Origin: Cenococcum geophilum 1.58
Taxonomy: Eukaryota; Ascomycota; Dothideomycetes; Gloniales; Gloniaceae
Assembly (NCBI GenBank): GCA_001692895.1
Contig: KV748194.1
Coordinates: 434,001-498,000 of the forward strand
Direction: 5' to 3'
Length of the DNA: 64,000 nt
The notes under the pieces are model-generated. The model made no database searches. It saw nothing but the letters and a program-made list of their open reading frames with translations, and had not been told where the DNA came from. Numbering within the stretch: the stretch's first letter is position 1; each line of letters opens with the position of its first letter. This document shows positions 59,160 through 64,000 of the stretch, in pieces. The translations under genes and the position numbers were made by a program.

Positions 59160-60749
59160 AATTCTATCTTATTTATTATAGTAAGACATTAAAATTCTAT
59201 AAGGTAACGCTATTACGGCTTTACTAATTACAAGCGTTAGAAAATACGCGCCTACTACTAAAAACACCCCAGTTTACTATAATTAGAGATTGCTCGCTAG
59301 GCAAGCAACTTCCTTTATTATAATATTAATTAATCCTTAATATTAGAAATACTAAGCAATAAAATTTAATAGCTTAATTAAGCTAAATTATAATGTGGGT
59401 AAAGTACATAAGAGCGAAAGAGAGCTATTAAACATCCTCTTTTAAAGGAGGCTTTCTTTAAGTGGCACTAACGCCTATAGAACTCTTATATTCCTATTAC
59501 TAGCGACCTTATATATACTACCGCCACTTAATTATGGTAACAAATACCCGTATTAGCGATAATAATTAAGCCGAAGTAGTTACTTAGCTAGTTAAAAGGC
59601 TTTAAATCTTGTAATAGTATTCGCAAGAGAAAGCAGTACGGTAAGGCTGCCTTAGCTAATATAAAAGGAGCAGAAAATCGCATAGTAGAGCTTTAAGTAA
59701 TCGTTAAGCCTTATCCGCTAAGGGATATCTATAATATAGATAAGACAGGGCTATTTTAGAAGGCTATACTAGATACTATATTGGCTATTAAGGCTCTATT
59801 AGGAATAAAGAAGTAGAAGGCATAAATCTCTCTAGGCAATTGCTCTAATATAGATAGCTTAGATAAGCTTCCTCTTCTTATAATTGGCTTATTACTAAAG
59901 CCACATTACTTCTCGCGTAATTATATTAATATAGCCTTAATAAATATTATATAGAGGCATAATAAGAAGGCCTAGATGACAACGGTAATTATGCTTAAGT
60001 AGCTTACCTAGTTTAATAAAAGCATATACGGTAGAAAGATACTACTCTTAATTAATGGCTTTAGCGCCCATAAAGCAGCTATTTAAATACTTATTAAGAA
60101 TGGCTCTCTTAAGAATACGCGCGTGGAGTTCCTTCCTCCTAATTACACCTTAGTATATCAGCCTCTTAATTAAGGGATAATCGCAAACTTTAAGCTGCTC
60201 TATCGGCGATACTGGCTGCGATTTATAGTGGAGTTTTTACTTTAAGATAAGAATCTAATTAAGCAGATATATGTCTTATGGGTAATTTAATGGTTAGTTA
60301 AAGCTTAAAAGGAAGTTATACTATAAACAATTAAAAATTGCTTTATTAAATCTACCTTATTTGGCTCTCGTATAGGCCCACGGCCTTACCCTTAAGATTA
60401 TTTAGATCCTCCTATAATTACTAAGATACAGTAAATGGCGGAACAGCTACTTGCAGCAGGAAGGATTTACGCTATAATAAATATTTGGGAATTTATTGAA
60501 CTACCAGGCGAGGAAGTAGAAGATTCCTTAGAGGATCTTATTGAGCATATAGTAGAGCTCTACGCGGGGCCCGATCGCGATGCGGAAACGGATGAGGAAG
60601 CTATTAAGCAACCTTAAATTAAGCTTAATGAGGCGCTTATAGCCTTACAAAAGCTTCGTCTTTATAAGGAGCAGCAAAGCGATTCTGATAGAGACGTAAT
60701 TACGACTCTATTAAGGCACGAGCGTCGAATTCAAGGCCGACGACCTTAA
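59160..60749 (+). pseudogene. pogo/Fot-type (DDE, CENP-B-like) transposase remnant
   Basis: A CENP-B-type helix-turn-helix block (FKWHxRLxNSYIPITSDLIY, about 59455-59515) precedes the DDE domain. The first catalytic Asp is kept in YNIDKTGLF (about 59732). The second is Asn in LLLINGFSAH (about 60045) and the third Asn in VYxPLNxGIIANFK (about 60150), both by TpG-to-TpA change. The C-terminal 105 codons (60435-60749) are acidic and mostly free of RIP stops. They read EELPGEE-like acidic clusters and end at TAA 60747-60749. The N-terminal part has several frame problems. Transposition activity must be lost. Confidence 0.88.
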
Positions 60750-60951
60750 AACACCAAGCAGCAATCGATCGCGATGTATTTTAGTGTAGCCGATCGCTCA
60801 ATTATGAGTTTACGTGCATAGATATATAATATCATTACCTAATTTTGATTTTGGGTGCATTTTATATACAAGTATGTAATACAACGATACCCTTGGTATT
60901 ACGATACGCTCCGCCGAATAAACCATATCGTATTAAAGAGATTTGACTGTA

Positions 60952-61368
60952 GTAATTTTTACTTTCTATGGGTTTACCTAACAAACTTAAAATGCGCACG
61001 TATTATAAGGAGGCCCAAGAGTCATTTACCAATACATTGACCTTATTTTCACCACCTCAACTCTAAAGATCTTCAATATTCAATATCTTTCAGTACCGAA
61101 CATATCGTATTGATATTGATAAGACCACTGAGATAAGTATGTGTTAATATAGCCATTGCCTAAATAGTGAGTCAGATCGTGAATTCGAGATATCTGGAGC
61201 TAAGTAGGTAATAGTTGGATAAGAGATCTATAAGTAGAGAGATAGATAGCTAGAATGAACAACTAGATCCACACCTACCCTCGAAAGCCCCTTCTTGTCT
61301 TACACCTATCGTCTTAAGCGATATGCGATAAGTAGACGATAAGCTTATTTAACAGCTCTGCTAACAAG
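60952..61368. other. Unique AT-rich flank downstream of the secreted-protein gene
   Basis: No coding or repeat signal was found. Base composition returns to normal CpA/TpG content here, marking the edge of the RIP-affected block. It would contain the 3' UTR of the minus-strand gene. Confidence 0.5.
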
Positions 61369-63092
61369 TTATTCACATGGCCAATACTTTCCGCCCTTGG
61401 ACTGCCCTTTCCTGATTGCCATGAGTGTATTATACAGACTGGTGCAAATCGGCAGAGTAAAGAATCCAGGTATTGTGATCCCGTTTTCGAAGATCAGGTC
61501 ACCCTGCGTTTGTTGACCATCGATGTTCTGAGGCATTTGGTAGCCGTTTTGGTTATTGTTTAGCTGGTAAGCCTGATAGGAGCTGCTAACTATATCCTCA
61601 AGCGTTATGCCACCGAATACCTTTCCATCAAGGACATCATTTGTACCACCAGGTAAGGATACAAACGGCACTGGTGAACCCAGTCCTACGCCTGGAGCGT
61701 TCATATCAATTATAAGGTCAGGGTTCGAGTTGATGCTCAGGACGTAAAAAGTGTTTCCCTGCCAACAAACTCTAGCTTTAGTGGCTGTGTCCGAATCAAC
61801 CCAAGGCGCAATATCACCCGGAGCAGCTGACGAGCAGGAGTCGCCCGTTTTCCTATATACGGGTTGCATATAAGCATTGCAAAAACCATAGCACATGGAG
61901 AGTTACTTACAAGATGAATGGGAAAAATATTCCTGGAGCCTTGGCCCAAGCGGACGGAATCATTTGGCCATACATAATTGTCTGAGTCGATGATGTCATG
62001 CTTGACAAATCGATACCAACCGGAACGGTGCTTATCATGCCGTCCTGCATCAAAGACCAGAGATCGCCGATTACAGTGCTATTAGCACCCGAGAATATCT
62101 GCTGAAGATAGCTAGACTCCGTGCCTTGCCACGACTCAAAGAGCGAGCCTAGAGCAGTAGACATTGTGTTTTGCATGCCAAGAGCGGCTTCTGCACTACA
62201 ATCGATCATCAGCAACGCTCAACGCCGGCTTCTTGCCTTGAAGACTCACGCTGGGAGATTATCTTTCGCAATGGCTACTGCAAAAGATACCTGGCCATTG
62301 AAGGCATCCTTTGCAAAGCCGCGGTAATTATCATCGGCGAAGATACGAGCCTCCTTAATGGCTACTTCATGTCAGATTAAAAGTATGCGCCCATTGGGAA
62401 GGACTACACTAACCAACATTCCAGGCAAGGGCTGAGCCAACTCCGACAATCGTGGAAAATACGTCTAGGATATCCCTAGTAATACTATCGTCGCTCTGGG
62501 GTAGCTGAGGCGCAAACGTGTTGGTGAATGTTCCTAGGTTGGCCAACATCGACGTGGCCGCCCCCTGGAGAGCCTGGTAGTAGTGTTGATGGATCTGCGC
62601 TGAGAATTAGCCGTAACCGGAAGGAGACACCAGAGGCACTATCCGAGAGATTACCTGATGAATCGACGAAAAGGAGTTCAGAATCAGGAAACTGTTTTTA
62701 CTCTTGTCAGCCTGGAATCGAGCACTGTAAATGCACTATACTAACCCAGCAGGATACTTGGTTTCATCACATTGAACAGTGCCAGAGCAGGGTATATTGC
62801 CTTCATCCTGGCAGTTCCACCCTTCGGGACCATTGAAATAATTACTGATGAACTCAGGCAAATTAAGCCTTGAAGCTCCTGAGGCCGCCGTGTAGTTTTG
62901 CCATGCCGCTACTGCCGCGTTCCAAGCATTGTCAACGTCGGCAGCAACCCAACGGCTCGCAGCAGGAGCTGCCGCATCGGTGATTGGAGACTGACTACAC
63001 TGCACAGTCTGCCAAGTTGGCGACGTGTCCCCGGCCGCGGGACACACGTAGACTAGGGGTAGAAAAAGGAGCGACAATTCCAGAAGATGCAT
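61369..63092 (-). CDS. Secreted protein of unknown function, six exons, 482 residues
   Basis: Exons on the minus strand: 63092-62746, 62691-62655, 62594-62414, 62364-62250, 62195-61911 and 61852-61369. The introns are 49-60 bp, all GT...AG (donors gttagt, gtaatc, gttagt, gtgagt, gtaagt). The joined length is 1449 bp, a multiple of three with no internal stop. The start at 63092 gives a typical signal peptide (MHLLELSLLFLPLVYVCPAAG). The mature part has many Cys, N-glycosylation sites such as NYTA and NSTV, and no membrane segment. The layout (YFNGPEGWNC, ETKYPAG, GxTLEDIVSSSYQAY) recalls the module found alone or at the C-terminus of some secreted fungal family-18 chitinases. That is memory, not a search, and no chitinase catalytic motif is present. 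The gene is untouched by RIP and sits at the edge of the transposon nest. An extracellular role is likely; the precise job is unknown. Confidence 0.85.
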
Positions 63093-63171
63093 ATTTTTCT
63101 GCTGAAGAGAACAAACGTTTGCAAATATGAAGTCTTAGTGATTAACCGATGTTAAGGAGTGGCGCGTGGAC

Positions 63172-63438
63172 TTAATGCGAAGTGGATGAACGCAGAATAT
63201 CACCCCAGTAATATACATATTCGTTCGAGGTAATTACTGGAGAATCCGAAGCTCTATCTTGATAAAACTGTCCATCAGGGATGGTTTCCACCTTACTAGA
63301 AACAGTGATCTTTTTGGACTGGGTTAATTCTGGAGCTCCGTGGTGGAGCCATAGTTTGATTGGAGTGGATCTTATCAATTTAATTGATTGGATGGAGTTT
63401 ATCTCACGAATCAGACCCTCGGTGAACCGTTGGTACAT
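63172..63438 (-). CDS. Possible small or partial gene, 88 codons, doubtful
   Basis: An uninterrupted minus-strand frame (MYQRFTEGLI ... YYWGDILRSS) lies just upstream of the secreted-protein gene. Codon composition is ordinary and the sequence is not repeat-derived. No family was recognised. It could be the end of a gene whose other exons lie to the right, or chance. An overlapping plus-strand frame (63281-63592) is equally long, so coding status is open. Confidence 0.25.
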   Translation of the reverse strand: MYQRFTEGLIREINSIQSIKLIRSTPIKLWLHHGAPELTQSKKITVSSKVETIPDGQFYQDRASDSPVITSNEYVYYWGDILRSSTSH

Positions 63439-63589
63439 ACGTACACTACGCGCACGGGCGGGTATACTGCTCCTTATCCAACGAATTTTCCACCCAGGGT
63501 CTGAGGCCTACAGGAGCAGCTTTGGTGGGAATAGAGCATTAAAATACACGAAAAATTACCCTTTTCACGGGTGCATCTTGACCCTTTTA

Positions 63590-64000
63590 TAACGTCCAGT
63601 CGTTATAAAAATACTATAAGGTAGGAGCTCTTTAGCTTCTCTATCTATTGCATTAAATAACAACATTATAGCTATATTATATAAAATATTAGATATAGGC
63701 AGTTGGTTATAACTTATTAGTTAGTTGTGAGGCATAATGCCCAGGTGTACGGTAGGGAACAGGTAAGCCGAGCATAAGTCACGGGAGAGTCGATGGAAGA
63801 GAGGATATGGTAAAGAGTAGGCATAAGCCTCGTACAGAGACGAACCGATGAGGAGGACAGAAGGGCTGCAAGCCCGAGGATATAAGGTGTTGGTTAGTTT
63901 TAACCAAATTCTATAAAGATTCTATTAAAAATCTAACTTATATTTAATAATAATATATCTTGCCTCTTAATACTCTAGGTATAGGGCTATAATATATATA
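63590..64000. other. AT-rich right edge with an unmutated GC-richer block
   Basis: No gene. 63600-63725 and 63900-64000 are AT-rich and TpA-rich like the RIP regions. Between them 63730-63895 is purine-rich and retains CpA/TpG (gtgaggcataatgcccaggt onward), ending in a ggtgttggttag motif. This could be part of an LTR or another repeat that continues beyond the window. Confidence 0.35.

Larger units (their letters stand above)
50345..60949 (+). mobile_element. pogo/Fot-type DNA transposon split by gypsy C
   Basis: The left end tagttaaatctccttaatacg (mutated from CAGT) and the right end, complement of cagtcaaatctctttaatac, form an inverted repeat flanked by TA (50343-50344 and 60950-60951). 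Gypsy C with its duplication sits at 50519-59069. The transposon proper is about 2.05 kb, a usual size for Fot1/pogo elements. The transposase gene lies to the right of gypsy C. Confidence 0.9.

Noticed and set aside
61369-61949. Separate single-exon genes at 61369-61896, 61907-62215 and 62736-63092
   Set aside because: GT-AG introns of 49-60 bp join these frames with two further small exons into one continuous frame of 482 codons, so they are exons of one gene.
62121-62836. Plus-strand frames opposite the secreted-protein gene
   Set aside because: Antisense shadows crossing the introns of the minus-strand gene, with no recognisable content.
1-64000. tRNA, rRNA or other structured RNA genes
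   Set aside because: No cloverleaf with A/B box, rRNA core motif or other known RNA signature was noticed on either strand. A covariance search was not possible here.

Overview
The window is a repeat-packed segment of a filamentous ascomycete (Pezizomycotina) genome. Evidence: chromodomain Ty3/gypsy elements, a Ty1/copia element, a Tad-like LINE, a pogo/Fot-type and a Plavaka-type DNA transposon, short GT-AG introns in the one intact gene, and the footprint of repeat-induced point mutation (RIP). RIP here changed CpA to TpA on both strands. Coding frames stay readable over kilobases, but CAG/CAA Gln codons have become TAG/TAA stops, Cys has become Tyr and many Asp have become Asn. I infer the mutation context by eye; no index was computed. 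The genus cannot be told from the sequence.

Layout. 1-470: degenerate tandem repeat. 712-1906: 3' end of a chromodomain gypsy element with its LTR. 1961-9764: complete Ty1/copia element (196-bp LTRs, TSD gttat), itself interrupted at 7295-9051 by a TA-flanked element built of four different minisatellites. 10294-44465: gypsy element A (210-bp LTRs, TSD acata/atata), split between protease and reverse transcriptase by a 28-kb DNA element (12417-40400, 20-bp perfect terminal inverted repeat). That element carries a Plavaka-type transposase, two copies of an SNF2-family helicase gene, and three genes I do not recognise. Its first helicase copy is broken by gypsy element B (21571-28485, 187-bp LTRs, TSD gcttc). 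44678-50253: Tad-like LINE with a 14-bp TSD. 50345-60949: pogo/Fot-type transposon, split by gypsy element C (50519-59064, 423-bp LTRs, TSD attta), which holds two short unmutated TA-flanked MITEs.

The repeat nest stops at about 60950. The next 2.6 kb has ordinary base composition and holds one apparently intact six-exon gene for a 482-residue secreted protein (61369-63092, minus strand). The right edge (63600-64000) is AT-rich again.

All retroelement and transposase genes are inactivated. All five reverse transcriptases have lost at least one catalytic Asp. The most unusual object is the 28-kb element: a Plavaka-type transposon that appears to have travelled with a duplicated SNF2 helicase, each copy followed by a satellite of roughly 72-bp units.
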